64,000 bases of DNA from Rhizobium bangladeshense. Its GTDB lineage: Bacteria; Pseudomonadota; Alphaproteobacteria; Rhizobiales; Rhizobiaceae. Positions 17,600 to 27,339 of the stretch are shown in pieces (position 1 is the first letter of the stretch; each line of letters opens with the position of its first letter). Location: positions 2,173,001 through 2,237,000 of the forward strand of contig NZ_CP071612.1 of NCBI RefSeq assembly GCF_017357245.1. The letters run 5' to 3'. The position numbers were made by a program, and so were the translations under genes. The notes below the pieces were generated by a model that made no database searches, was not told the DNA's origin, and saw only the letters and a program-made list of their open reading frames with translations.

Positions 17600-18280
17600 T
17601 CAAATAGCCACGTTCGCCGCGGCTGACATCACATCGCGAGGGGCGGGACCGCCGAAGAGATTTCGGCCACCTTCCTCCACTTCGGTGAAACACCAGCGCA
17701 CGACGCCATCGCGGTCGAGCAGGAATTCGCCGACAAGCTGGCCATGGCCCGTGGCGATCATCCGCGTGTCATCCTCGGTGAATTCATAACCATCGGCCTT
17801 GTCGAGATATTCCACCGCCGCCATCACATCCATAGGCTCTGGCAGCTCGCCCGGCATGTCGATCCGCATTGACGACATCGTGCTCATGCTGACCTTGTAA
17901 GGCCATTCGTTCTCGGACTCGGTGAACTCGATATTGGGCAGACCGAAGGCTCTGTGCGATACCCGCTCGGGGTCGGATGCCGCCAGCAAATTGGGAAGCG
18001 GATGGTAGCGGAAATAGAGGCGCGCTCGTTCGATCGGCGTATTGACGACCGTCAGGCTGTCGATGCCTTTCTCCTGCAACGCATCGGTGAGTTCGGCCAT
18101 GGCGGCGATCTGCCGGCGGCAGAAGGGGCAGTGGAGGCCGCGAAACAAGCCAACGAGCACCGGCTTCTGACCGCGAAAATCATCGATGGCGATCTTGCCA
18201 TGGCGGGTAATCGCATCCAGCACCACGTTGGGCGCGCGATCTCCAGGCTGTAATGGTCTATCGGCGTGGTTCTCCTGCAT
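17600..18280 (-). CDS. Redoxin / AhpC-TSA family thioredoxin-like protein
   Basis: 226 residues. Thioredoxin fold: LQPGDRAPNVVLDAITRHGK, KPVLVGLFRGLHCPFCRRQI with a CxxC motif, then a long C-terminal part with DRDGVVRWCFTEVEEGG. Related proteins act as peroxidases or disulfide reductases; no signal peptide, so cytoplasmic. The decayed LysR gene ends 17 bases from its stop codon on the opposite strand and may once have regulated it. Substrate unknown. Confidence 0.88.
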   Translation of the reverse strand: MQENHADRPLQPGDRAPNVVLDAITRHGKIAIDDFRGQKPVLVGLFRGLHCPFCRRQIAAMAELTDALQEKGIDSLTVVNTPIERARLYFRYHPLPNLLAASDPERVSHRAFGLPNIEFTESENEWPYKVSMSTMSSMRIDMPGELPEPMDVMAAVEYLDKADGYEFTEDDTRMIATGHGQLVGEFLLDRDGVVRWCFTEVEEGGRNLFGGPAPRDVMSAAANVAI

Positions 18281-18353
18281 TGTTAGCTTCTCCCTTTATG
18301 CCTCTGAATGTTTAGCCTAATTGATGCAGAGCGACCAATGAGACGCTGAGCCT

Positions 18354-21300
18354 TTAGTCGAGAAACGGCAAGACGACGAATGTGCCTGGGTCTAGCTTGT
18401 GGCGGATGCATACGTCCTGCGCCAGCGCGAAATACCGTTCCGCTTCATCCATGTGGTCGTGTTCAAGGCTCAGTGTCGCCAAGCCATCATAGCACGGAAA
18501 GAGCAGTTGCGGCTCGTCAATTTCCTCCGCAACCTCAAGGGCTTCCTCGTAATACTTACGAGCTAGCTTCGGCTGCCCATGGCATTGATGTATCTGCCCG
18601 AGCACGATCAGCGGCACGGAGAGATGGTCGCGCTGATCGAGCGCCCGGTCGATTTCCACAGCCCTTTCCGCCGCCGGCACCCCCTCGGCGCCGCAGCGAT
18701 CGGTGAAGGTGCAGCACGAGACCGCGAGATTGGCGAGAAGACGCGCTTGAAATCCGAGATCGCCGATACGCGTGGCAACCTCCAATCCGCGCCGGCAGAT
18801 CTTTATGGCATTGGCCGGATCGACGATCGTGTAGAGAACCCCGAGGTTGGAATAGGCGCGGCAGGCGGCGCTTTGCAGATCGGCCTTTTCGGCGACTGAG
18901 AGGCTGCGCTCTACTTCCTGCACGGCATCGCGGCGGCGTCCGAGCCGCGCAAGCGCTGCCCCCTTGGTGTTCAGCGCCTCGGCCATCGCCCGCGCTGCCT
19001 CCCGCCCGGCCTCCGTCGTTCCGTCGACCGGCAGCGATTGCAGGCATTGCAGCGCCTGTGTCGCCCACTCGGCGGCGGCGGCGTGGTCGCCCATGCGGAA
19101 GGCGAGGTGGCCGCGTTCCTGCAGGAGATGGGCATGTTCGACTGGCGCATCGATCGCGGCGATCATCGCTTCGGCTTCTGCGCAATGGACCTCCGCCTGA
19201 TCGCGGCGCCCCGCATCGAGATGGAGGCGGCCCATCTTGCGCAAGATCCTTGCAGCGGCGATCCGATCGTCTTTCTCGCGATGGGCCGCAAGCGCTTGCT
19301 GATAGTAGTTCAAGGCGGTGTCGCGCCGGCCGGCGGGACCGCAGAGATCACCGAGGCGCTCCAGTACGGCCGATTGCTCCGGCGTCACCTGTGGCTCGTT
19401 GGCGAAGGCCGCAAGCGCCTGACGATAGAGACGCATGGCATCGTCATTGGCGTAAGTCTTGCGCGCCATATCGCCCGCCGCCATCAGATAGCTGGCGCCC
19501 TTGGCCCTTTCGGTGGTCAGGCTGAAATGATGGCCAAGCTGCGCCATATGCTCTGCTCGATCCGGCGCCACGCCATATTGGTGTTCCAGCGCCTGGCCGA
19601 TCCGTCGATGAAGCTCCATGCGCCTTTGCAGCAGAAGATTATGGTAGATGACGTCGTGCATCAGCGTCTGGCTGAAGCGATAACCCGGCGATATCACGGC
19701 ATCCGGTCCGCGCAGTTCCTCGATGATGTTGGCATCGCAGAGATAGTCCAGCGCCGCATCGACGGCGGCAGGATCGGTCGCGACCGTGCGGAGCAGGGCG
19801 GTATCGAACTTCGGCCCGACGACGGCCGCCTCCTGCGCCAAACGCCTGATCTCCTGGGGCAAGCGGTCGACGCGCGCAAGCAACAGGGCTTGCAGGTTGA
19901 CGGGTATATCGACATCGGTGTCTTCGGCCGCAACATGCCAGCGCTGGCCGTCATGATGCAGCGTGCCCATGTCGATCAGTCCGCGCAGGATTTCCTCAAT
20001 GAAAAGCGGATTGCCGCCGGCACGCTCGAGTATGCGCTTGCGCATCGGCACCGGCAACTTGCCTTGACCCTCGCCAAAAAAGGCGGCGAGCAGCTTCTGC
20101 CCATCGGCAGCGAGGAGGGGGCCGAGACGCTGCACGGTGACGCTGACGCGATTGGAGTTCAGCGGGTCGGTCTGTGACGTCGGCCGATAGATGGCAAGCA
20201 GCATTAGCCGGCTGCGCTCCAGCCGGTCCATCATGAAGCGGAGCACCTCCAGCGAAGCGGAGTCTGCCCAGTGGAGATCCTCGATGACAAGCAGGAGCGG
20301 GCCTTGCGCCAGCCGCCGCTCGAAAACCGTCCGGACCGCATGGAAGATCTGGCGCCGCAACTGTTCCGGTTCGATATGCCGTAGCGCGCCATCGGGATCG
20401 CCAAGGCCGAGGACATGCAGGAAGAACGGCAAAAGCGCCTCGACATCGTCAGGCCTGAGATCGAGCGAACGGAATCCAGTCGTCAGAAGTTGTCGTATCC
20501 TGTCTGGATCGTCGCGCTCGCCGATGCCGTAGGCGCTCCGCACGACCGCAGCAAGTGTGCCGTAGGACTGTTCGCCGAGGGGAGAGCAGGTGGCCCTGCG
20601 GATGGCAAGGCCGGGGAAACGGTCCACATTGGCGGCGACTCCGACGAATTCGCTGGCCAGACGCGACTTGCCGATTCCCGCTTCGCCGATCAGGCGGACA
20701 AGCTGGGCGGCGCCGCCACAGGCAAGATCAAGGCAGGTCAGCAGGCGCGACAATTCCGCGTCCCGTCCGACCATCGGCGCGTGAAGTCCGAAACTTTCGA
20801 GCCCGCGCGCCTTATGCGGCGCTTCGAGCAGCCCGGTTAGCCGATGTACGAGCACGTTTCCACTCTTGCCGCGCAAGGTCTGCGCGCCAAGATTGTCGAA
20901 GGCAAAGGCGTGGCGGGTGAGGCGATAGGTCAGCGGACCGACGAGGATATCGTTCTCGCCGGCCATTGATTGCAGGCGTTGGGCGGTGTTCACCGTGTCG
21001 CCGGTCACGGAATAGGATTTTGTACTGGCGGCGCCGAAGCCGCCGGTGACGACAGGGCCGCTATTGATGCCGATATGCAGGCGAAGCGGCGCGCCGGCGC
21101 GCGACTGCCAGCGTGTGCCGACGGCGGTGGCCCGGTCTATCATATCAAGTGCGGCGCCAAGTGCCCGCGCCGGATCGTCCTCGTGGGCGAACGGCGCACC
21201 GAACAGCGCCAGGAGTGCATCGCCGACGAATTTGTCGACGAAGCCGCCATAGGCTTCCACCGCCCGGGTCATTTCTTCGAACAATTCGTTCTGCAGCACC

Positions 21301-21608
21301 CGCATGGTTTCGGGGTCAATTTGCTCGCTCAGTGTCGTAAAGCCGCAAAGATCGGCAAAGAGCACCGTCACCGGCCGTCGATCGGCATCACCATCGGATT
21401 GAGTCGGTATTGCCGCGGTGGCTGGCTTCGCGGCGGGCTGGGCTTTGCTTGAGATCGATGCGCCGCACTTCGGGCAGAAGGCGAAATCCGCCTGACACGG
21501 GTAGCCGCAGGCGGCGCAGGAGAGGGGTTGCCTTGCGCCGCATCGCGGACAGAAAGCAAAACCACTCTGAATATCGAAACCGCAGCCGGCGCATTCCATC
21601 GCAGGCAT
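18354..21608 (-). CDS. Class III nucleotide cyclase-ATPase-TPR protein with double zinc ribbon
   Basis: About 1084 residues. Residues 1-50: two CxxC-type zinc ribbons (AGCGFDIQSGFAFCPRCGA, SCAACGYPCQADFAFCPKCG). Residues 75-250: class III cyclase domain (TVLFADLCGFTTLSE, FVGDALLALFGAP, VTGDTVNTAQRLQ), with metal Asp and Asn/Arg residues kept. Then an AAA/STAND-type ATPase (LIGEAGIGKSRLASEF, LLLVIEDLHWADSASLEVL) and a long TPR region. Such proteins are large sensory cyclases or signal-coupled scaffolds. An alternative start at 21629 adds seven residues. The next gene upstream, on the same strand, is the GGDEF/EAL gene. Ligand unknown. Confidence 0.92.
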   Translation of the reverse strand: MPAMECAGCGFDIQSGFAFCPRCGARQPLSCAACGYPCQADFAFCPKCGASISSKAQPAAKPATAAIPTQSDGDADRRPVTVLFADLCGFTTLSEQIDPETMRVLQNELFEEMTRAVEAYGGFVDKFVGDALLALFGAPFAHEDDPARALGAALDMIDRATAVGTRWQSRAGAPLRLHIGINSGPVVTGGFGAASTKSYSVTGDTVNTAQRLQSMAGENDILVGPLTYRLTRHAFAFDNLGAQTLRGKSGNVLVHRLTGLLEAPHKARGLESFGLHAPMVGRDAELSRLLTCLDLACGGAAQLVRLIGEAGIGKSRLASEFVGVAANVDRFPGLAIRRATCSPLGEQSYGTLAAVVRSAYGIGERDDPDRIRQLLTTGFRSLDLRPDDVEALLPFFLHVLGLGDPDGALRHIEPEQLRRQIFHAVRTVFERRLAQGPLLLVIEDLHWADSASLEVLRFMMDRLERSRLMLLAIYRPTSQTDPLNSNRVSVTVQRLGPLLAADGQKLLAAFFGEGQGKLPVPMRKRILERAGGNPLFIEEILRGLIDMGTLHHDGQRWHVAAEDTDVDIPVNLQALLLARVDRLPQEIRRLAQEAAVVGPKFDTALLRTVATDPAAVDAALDYLCDANIIEELRGPDAVISPGYRFSQTLMHDVIYHNLLLQRRMELHRRIGQALEHQYGVAPDRAEHMAQLGHHFSLTTERAKGASYLMAAGDMARKTYANDDAMRLYRQALAAFANEPQVTPEQSAVLERLGDLCGPAGRRDTALNYYQQALAAHREKDDRIAAARILRKMGRLHLDAGRRDQAEVHCAEAEAMIAAIDAPVEHAHLLQERGHLAFRMGDHAAAAEWATQALQCLQSLPVDGTTEAGREAARAMAEALNTKGAALARLGRRRDAVQEVERSLSVAEKADLQSAACRAYSNLGVLYTIVDPANAIKICRRGLEVATRIGDLGFQARLLANLAVSCCTFTDRCGAEGVPAAERAVEIDRALDQRDHLSVPLIVLGQIHQCHGQPKLARKYYEEALEVAEEIDEPQLLFPCYDGLATLSLEHDHMDEAERYFALAQDVCIRHKLDPGTFVVLPFLD

Positions 21609-21722
21609 CTCACGCAACCCGATGTGCAACGGCCATGGCAGCCGCAGCCGGCGGGCTTCACAATAGAGATAGGATGAACCTGACGACGAAGACCCGCAAG
21701 CACAAACAGCCGGCGGCCCACC

Positions 21723-23981
21723 TTATCTCCCAGCCTCTGCCGTTCCTTTATTCGTCCGACGGCAAAATTCGATCAGCTGCTCCGAGGTCATTGGCTGTGC
21801 CAGAGCGTAACCTTGCAACAGATGGCAACCGAGATCTTTGAGGATCTTCGCGTGCTCCATCGTCTCCACGCCTTCGGCGACGATGTCGATGTTCTGTGAC
21901 CGGCCGATTTCGATAATCGAGGAAACCAGACGGCGTTGAGAAGGAGAGGCGATAATCGGTTTCACAATCTCTCGATCGATCTTGAGCCTTCGGGGCTCAA
22001 ATCGAAGCAAGCTGACGATACTGGCATGTTCCGTGCCGAAATCATCGATTTCGATTTCGATGCCGAGCGCCTTGATTGCAGGAATCACCTCGTTCATAGC
22101 CGGCTGAAGCTCGTCGAACGAGATCGTTTCAAGCAGCTCGAAACACAAGCGGCCCCTCGCTGCGCGAAGCTCAGTAAGCTCGGCAAGCAGACTTGCCTGC
22201 GCCAGTCGGCGCGCTGAAATATTGACCGAGACTCTTGGGATTTGTATTCCCAAGCTGTCCCATCTCGTCAGCTCGAACAGCGCCTTGTGAAGGATCAGCC
22301 TATCCATGTCTCCGCTACGCCCGAGCCTTTCCGCAGCATCAAGAAACGCGCTCGGGCCGAGCAGACCTCTTTGCGGATGATCCCAGCGGGCGAGGGCTTC
22401 GACGCCTGCGATCGCCAAGGTATTGGCATCGAACTGCGGCTGAAAGAATGCAACGAGTTCATCGCGTTCGAGCGCTTGGTTGAACTCATTCGCCAAATAT
22501 TTCGAACGTATTGCGGCGCTGCGAAGCTCTTCGGTGAAAACGGCCGCGCGGCCGCGACCCGCCTTTTTCGCCTCGTACAGAGCCAGATCGGCATTCAGAA
22601 GCAATTGGCCGAGGTCCCGCCGAGCAGGTTCAGCCTCCCAGGCGACACCGACGCTTGCGCCGACCACATATGCTGCTTCATCGATGAAGACGGGCCGCTG
22701 GAGCGTATCGACAATCTGTTCGGCCAACTCGCTTGCTTTAGGCCCGGGATTGGCGCTCCAGCTGGCGAAGATGAACTCGTCGCCACCGATCCTGGCCGCG
22801 ACATCGTTTGGACCGGTCAGATCGGCGAGCCGCGAAGCCGTTGTTTGCAGGACGACGTCGCCTCCGGCATGCCCCTTGGTGTCGTTGATCTCCTTGAATC
22901 GGTCAAGGTCGATATGAATGAGGATCAAGCAATCTTCCGGAGCGGGTCGCGGCGGTTGCGAGATCATCTGGTCGACGAACCGCCGATTGGGAAGTCCCGT
23001 CAGCGCGTCGTGCAGCGACAGGTATTCCAGCCGTTGCCGCGCGCGAACCAGCTTCTTCTTGTGCAGGCGAAGCTTTTCGATGGTTCTTTGGCGCGATCTG
23101 GTCAGGAACCCGACCCAGATGATGGGTGCAACGACACAGAAAGCCAACAGGCTCGCATAGAGCTCGAAGGCACCGATTCCGTTTCCTTGGCCCCATCCGT
23201 GCTTCGGACGCGCGGCGAGGGTCCATCGGCCGTAGGTCATATCCACATTTGCCACGACCGGCTGCCTCTGAAAGGTCTCCAGGCCGCCGAGAAAAACCTG
23301 ATTGGACGAAGTCGGCTCCGGTACAGTGCCGATGGCAATCTCAAGATCGGTCGAAGCGAGACCGCTGTCGCCGTAGAGCCTCGGAATGTCTATGATTCCC
23401 GAGAGCAGGCCCCAAAAGATCTGGCTGTTTCCGTCGTTGATATAGACTGGGCACCTGACCACGAAAGCCGTTCCGCCCTGGACAAGCTCCACTGGGCCAG
23501 TCAAAACGATATTGTGGGTGTTACGCGCCAGCATCGCGGCAGCTCGTTGCTTCTCATTCTTCCGGTAGTCGAGCCCGATCGCTCTTTCATTTTCTTTTTC
23601 CGGATAAACCCACCTGACCACCATGTCCGGCGCAGCAGCGAAGCTTCGCAATTGTGAATCGGGCTGCAGGATCTGTGCCGCAAGCTTGGAAAATTCGTTT
23701 TGACCCATCGCGGGATCGACCGCGATGCCCGCCGCCAGCCCTTGCAGCAGTTTCACATTGCTGTTGAGGTTCGTCTGCAGCCGAGATGATATGGTGGCGA
23801 GTTCACCGGCGACAATCGACCGTTCATTCGCCAGAGCGCGCTCCAGCCGCCAGTTCGTCGCCATCCAGACGACGATGACTGCAATAATGGCCGCAAATAT
23901 CGCCGGAGCGAAGGCGCTCACATGGCTGGTTAGGGAGCCCGCGCGGCTGCGCAATATCTTTGGACCTCCTCGAAACTTCAT
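21723..23981 (-). CDS. Membrane CHASE-GGDEF-EAL protein (c-di-GMP turnover)
   Basis: 752 residues. Membrane helix about residues 25-45 (FAPAIFAAIIAVIVVWMATN), periplasmic CHASE sensor domain, second helix about 275-295 (YASLLAFCVVAPIIWVGFL), then GGDEF domain (LSLHDALTGLPNRRF, ARIGGDEFIFA) and EAL domain (VEALARWDHPQRGLL, VSVNISARRL, EIDDFGTEHASI, VAEGVETMEHA). Both active-site signatures are present, so synthesis and degradation of cyclic di-GMP are possible. The usual DDFGTG is DDFGTE. Signal sensed is unknown. Confidence 0.94.
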   Translation of the reverse strand: MKFRGGPKILRSRAGSLTSHVSAFAPAIFAAIIAVIVVWMATNWRLERALANERSIVAGELATISSRLQTNLNSNVKLLQGLAAGIAVDPAMGQNEFSKLAAQILQPDSQLRSFAAAPDMVVRWVYPEKENERAIGLDYRKNEKQRAAAMLARNTHNIVLTGPVELVQGGTAFVVRCPVYINDGNSQIFWGLLSGIIDIPRLYGDSGLASTDLEIAIGTVPEPTSSNQVFLGGLETFQRQPVVANVDMTYGRWTLAARPKHGWGQGNGIGAFELYASLLAFCVVAPIIWVGFLTRSRQRTIEKLRLHKKKLVRARQRLEYLSLHDALTGLPNRRFVDQMISQPPRPAPEDCLILIHIDLDRFKEINDTKGHAGGDVVLQTTASRLADLTGPNDVAARIGGDEFIFASWSANPGPKASELAEQIVDTLQRPVFIDEAAYVVGASVGVAWEAEPARRDLGQLLLNADLALYEAKKAGRGRAAVFTEELRSAAIRSKYLANEFNQALERDELVAFFQPQFDANTLAIAGVEALARWDHPQRGLLGPSAFLDAAERLGRSGDMDRLILHKALFELTRWDSLGIQIPRVSVNISARRLAQASLLAELTELRAARGRLCFELLETISFDELQPAMNEVIPAIKALGIEIEIDDFGTEHASIVSLLRFEPRRLKIDREIVKPIIASPSQRRLVSSIIEIGRSQNIDIVAEGVETMEHAKILKDLGCHLLQGYALAQPMTSEQLIEFCRRTNKGTAEAGR

Positions 23982-24116
23982 CAGATCGCCGGTGTGCGAT
24001 AGAACTCATCCTTGCACAGTTTCTTTAAGGCAACGCTAAATCGACCAGCGACAATTGGGAAACCGAGTACGATCGAATTTCAGTCCGCACGCCATTTACC
24101 AGAACGTCGAGAGGCG

Positions 24117-24170
24117 AGACTGTCGCATCTCTAAGTGGCCCAACTGTCGCATTGCTAAATAGCCGCTACA
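24117..24170. repeat. Solo right end of a related insertion sequence
   Basis: This 54-bp stretch aligns end to end with the right terminus of the complete element (about 25790-25842), finishing in gctaca. It includes two copies of a 19-bp motif (tgtcgcatctctaagtggc at 24121, tgtcgcattgctaaatagc at 24145). A third copy lies inverted inside the complete element at 24241-24259. It abuts the target duplication of the complete element, so it is a remnant of a related copy. Confidence 0.6.
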
Positions 24171-24175
24171 GCGAA

Positions 24176-25842
24176 TGTGGCGGCTAGGTTGAAATGTCCG
24201 CTGTTGCGCAAAGTAGAAATGTCACTTTGGGGCGTCTTCAGCCATTTAGAAATGCGACACTCGACATCTCCACTTGCACTGAGGCAAGCCCCCGACCGGA
24301 CCGGCTGGGCCGGGTTGCAAGGGAAGGAGGGGGCGGGTGAAGCACACCTCTTCGGCTTTAGCTTTGAGTCTCTTCAATCGACCATTCACTCCGCAGCATC
24401 AAGCCGCGACAGTGCCTTCTGGCGCCGCGCAAGGACCGCCGGATCGTTCATGAAATCCTTCCGCCGTCCCGGTCCGTGAGCACGTCGCACATAGCCGTTC
24501 TTCTCGCTGTTGGTCTTCACAGCCGGCTTCGACTGCTGCTCCTGGCGCTCCTTGATATAGGCCAGAACATCCCCCAATCGCTTGTTCTCGATAATCGCCG
24601 CATGCGTCACCCGCTGGTCCTTGTCGAAGGTCTTGTAGGGCAGGGAGTGCCCCTTCCAGCGCACATCCAGGCGGCCATCGGCATAGGCGTAGGTCTCAAC
24701 ATAGCGACCGGCCAGACCGCGCGTCACCTCAGTCTCCTCCAGCATGATCCGCTTGCGTTCAAACGAAAACGTCAGCTGCGATCCCACATAGCGCTGCTCG
24801 CGCTTGCACAGGATCTCTTGCAATCGATCCGGCGCCAGATTCATTGGCCGATGCAGGTCATCGCACCGGGCAGGGGCAATCGCAAACCGCGCATTGTAAT
24901 CCGCCATGAAGCCAGGCAGAAACGCGTTGCCCGCCTCCATGGTGTCGATACCGGCCAGTCGCAGTTCCTTGACCAACCGATCCTGCAGCGTCCGGTTCAT
25001 CCGCTCGACACGGCCTTTGGCCTGACTCGAATTTGCGCAAAGAATCTCGATATTTAGTTCCGAGAGTGCACGCCCGAACTGGGTCATGCCCTGGCCGCCT
25101 CTGGCGTCCTTCTTCGCCACCCGGAACACCGAATGCTTGTCGGAATAGAAGGCAACCGGAGCACCATGCGCCTTCAGATAGAGCGCCAATGCCTCGAAAT
25201 AGCTGAAGGCGCTTTCCGAGCGGACAAAGCGCAACTGCATCAATCTGCCGGTCGCATCGTCGACGAACACCAGCAGCGAACACGGATCACCGCGGCCCTC
25301 AAACCAGCGGTGCTCGGAGCCGTCGATCTGCACCAGCTCGCCACAGGCTTCGCGCCGCAACCGCGGCTGATGAAACGTTCGGCGCTGCTTGCGCGACAGC
25401 CACAGCCCGGCATCAACCATCCAGCTGCGCAACGTCTCGCGCGACACACGCAATCCATCTCGCTCGGCAAGCTTCTCGGCCGCCAGCGTCGGGCCGAAGT
25501 CTGCATAGCCTTCGCGAACCAGCGTCACCGCGTAATCGCGCACACCATCACTGATCCGGTTGTTCGACGGCCGGCCGATCGCCTTGTGCCGGATCGACGC
25601 TGCGCCGTCAGTCTTGATCCGCTCCAGCAGACGACGCACCTGACGTGTGCTCAGATCAAGCACATGTGCCGCCGACACCAGCGTCATGCGGCCGGCAATC
25701 ACCTTCGACAAAATCTCGATCCGCTGCACATCACGCTCGCTCATCGCTATCAGTCCCATCCGCAATCTCCCAGGTCATCAAAACCCGGGGAGAGTGACAT
25801 TCTTACTTTGCAGAAACAGGACACTTTAACTTTGCGGCTACA
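24176..25842 (-). mobile_element. Complete ISNCY-type insertion sequence (1667 bp)
   Basis: Imperfect terminal inverted repeats of about 50 bp begin tgtggcggctaggttgaaat at 24176 and, on the other strand, tgtagccgcaaagttaaagt at 25842. The 5-bp sequence gcgaa directly precedes the left end (24171-24175) and directly follows the right end (25843-25847), giving a target duplication. One intact transposase gene fills the element. It lies between the CHASE-GGDEF-EAL gene promoter region and a small-protein gene, so no gene is visibly broken. Confidence 0.85.
24386..25765 (-). CDS. ISNCY-family transposase
   Basis: 459 residues, uninterrupted. N-terminal HTH region (MTLVSAAHVLDLSTRQVRRL), then an integrase-core (rve) DDE domain: Asp in LVQIDGSEHRWF, Asp in VAFYSDKHSVF, Glu in SSQAKGRVERMNRTLQDR. 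A beta-rich C-terminal domain (YVETYAYADGRLDVRWKG) follows. All three catalytic acids are present, so the element may still move. Confidence 0.93.
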   Translation of the reverse strand: MRMGLIAMSERDVQRIEILSKVIAGRMTLVSAAHVLDLSTRQVRRLLERIKTDGAASIRHKAIGRPSNNRISDGVRDYAVTLVREGYADFGPTLAAEKLAERDGLRVSRETLRSWMVDAGLWLSRKQRRTFHQPRLRREACGELVQIDGSEHRWFEGRGDPCSLLVFVDDATGRLMQLRFVRSESAFSYFEALALYLKAHGAPVAFYSDKHSVFRVAKKDARGGQGMTQFGRALSELNIEILCANSSQAKGRVERMNRTLQDRLVKELRLAGIDTMEAGNAFLPGFMADYNARFAIAPARCDDLHRPMNLAPDRLQEILCKREQRYVGSQLTFSFERKRIMLEETEVTRGLAGRYVETYAYADGRLDVRWKGHSLPYKTFDKDQRVTHAAIIENKRLGDVLAYIKERQEQQSKPAVKTNSEKNGYVRRAHGPGRRKDFMNDPAVLARRQKALSRLDAAE

Positions 25843-25963
25843 GCGAAAAGTGGCATAAGACAGATTATGGAACAAAAGCCTTTGCCAATCGCGCCAAAGA
25901 CTTCGGTCCTTGCGCGTTCCGACATCTCGCTTTTCGCCGTCTCACTCGAACTCGTCAGATCGT

Positions 25964-26344
25964 TCACCACCGTCTCGTCTGCGAGACATGACCGGCAAGA
26001 CCGCCCAGCAACACGCCGAATGGCATCCTTCTGATCGCCCGCACTACTACGAAGGCCATACCTGTGGCGACGGCAAGTTTGAGCCACGGATAGCTGCCGA
26101 GCTGCACATGGGCATTTGCATCGACTGATGTTGCCTTGGCTTTCAGCGCCGCTTCCGCATCTTCACGCAGCAGGCCCATGCGGGCGCGCAGCAGTCTTAG
26201 CTCCCGCTGCAGGTGGTGCAGGCTTTGTTCGGCCTTTTCACGTGCAGTGTCGGCGGCTGCATCGGGAAAAGGAAGTTCGCCTTCCTCGACCAGTTCGTCG
26301 GGGTCGAGCGGAAGAAAGCCGTCGCGGTTGATGGAGGATTGCAT
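25964..26344 (-). CDS. Small membrane-anchored hypothetical protein (DUF883/DUF3618-like)
   Basis: 126 residues. Acidic N-terminus, a coiled-coil-like helix (EKAEQSLHHLQRELRLLRAR) in the middle, and one C-terminal membrane segment (WLKLAVATGMAFVVVRAIRR). The layout resembles ElaB/YgaM-type inner-membrane proteins, though the sequence is not clearly in that family. ATG 26344 lies six bases after gaggag; the ATG two codons earlier overlaps that site. A similar layout recurs at 50141. Confidence 0.7.
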   Translation of the reverse strand: MQSSINRDGFLPLDPDELVEEGELPFPDAAADTAREKAEQSLHHLQRELRLLRARMGLLREDAEAALKAKATSVDANAHVQLGSYPWLKLAVATGMAFVVVRAIRRMPFGVLLGGLAGHVSQTRRW

Positions 26345-26405
26345 GGACATCTCCTCGATTAAGCGAGCGCAAAGGATGCCCGGTATTGCGCCGGCAATTT
26401 AGATA

Positions 26406-27083
26406 TCAATGGTCGCGCCGGAAACCTTGGCTCTGGTGAGATCCGCCTTGCGACTGAGTCTGTGATTGCCGATCCTGGTCATTGGATGATGTGGATCCTT
26501 CGCTGAAGGTATAGGCACGCACCTTGGCGCTCCCGTGCGCGGTATCACGCACCGCGACCCATCGTGCATCGCCGGCGGGAGATCCTTCGAACGCGCTTTC
26601 GGACACGGCCAGGTCCTCCGCGGCTTTGCCGCCATGGGCCGAGCCTGCAAAACCCGTATTGGACCCACCTTGGCGGCCGCTTTCCGATAACCAGAGATCC
26701 GCCCGCTCATCGATGTCGATGCTGCCCTCGTCGTCCAGAATATCGTGAACGGTTTCATAGAGCGCGTCGTCGATGTCATTGACCTGGACGAGAAAGCCGC
26801 CTCGCCTCAGCCCTTCTGCATACATCGCCCGATCCTCGTCCGGGAAGAAGAAGTCGGCCAGCGCGTCGAAGAAGCCGCTACGGTCGTCGCTGATGACGCC
26901 CGCATTTTTTTCATCCGCCTCATATCCGGGCATCAATCTTATTCTCGCGACCGGCACGCCCGCATCCTCAAGACGGGAGACCGCGGATTCGGCTTCGGAC
27001 CGGCTGTCGAAGAATGCGGTAAGGCTGCCGCCGCCCATCGGGCCTGAAGAAGCCGGATTGGTATCGTTGTGAATGTTGCTCAC
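26406..27083 (-). CDS. General stress protein 17M-like protein
   Basis: 225 residues from GTG 27083, seven bases downstream of gagaggag. Residues 18-60 match the YflT/17M-like domain: LTAFFDSRSEAESAVSRLED, then AGVPVARIRLMPGYE. The middle is acidic (DDEGSIDIDERADLW); the tail is Gln/Ser-rich and disordered. In related bacteria such proteins are stress-induced and uncharacterised. The upstream in-frame ATG at 27260 would add 59 atypical residues and is rejected. Confidence 0.8.
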   Translation of the reverse strand: MSNIHNDTNPASSGPMGGGSLTAFFDSRSEAESAVSRLEDAGVPVARIRLMPGYEADEKNAGVISDDRSGFFDALADFFFPDEDRAMYAEGLRRGGFLVQVNDIDDALYETVHDILDDEGSIDIDERADLWLSESGRQGGSNTGFAGSAHGGKAAEDLAVSESAFEGSPAGDARWVAVRDTAHGSAKVRAYTFSEGSTSSNDQDRQSQTQSQGGSHQSQGFRRDH

Positions 27084-27339
27084 GGAACGCTCCTCTCGAT
27101 GTCTCGTTCCAGCCGTCGACCCGACGCCTGGTTTTCTGACTTGAAGAACCGGCAGCCGAGATGAATGTTCCACCCAACGGCAACGGCTTGGCGCTATTCC
27201 ACCTGCAGTTCCATAACGTTGCCGCTTATCTTTTCGGATGCACCGGGCAGTGAATTGCACCGTCTGTTCTATTCCTCAGCGGTTGACGTCAAACCGCCGA
27301 GACGCTAGCACGGCTCTTGACGCATAGGGGACATTTCAT

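Noticed and set aside
24241..24259. Possible independent MITE formed by the 19-bp motifs
   Set aside because: The motifs are explained more simply as internal repeats of IS ends.
26406..27260. Longer version of the stress-protein gene starting at 27260
   Set aside because: The first 59 residues are atypical; GTG 27083 has a good ribosome site.
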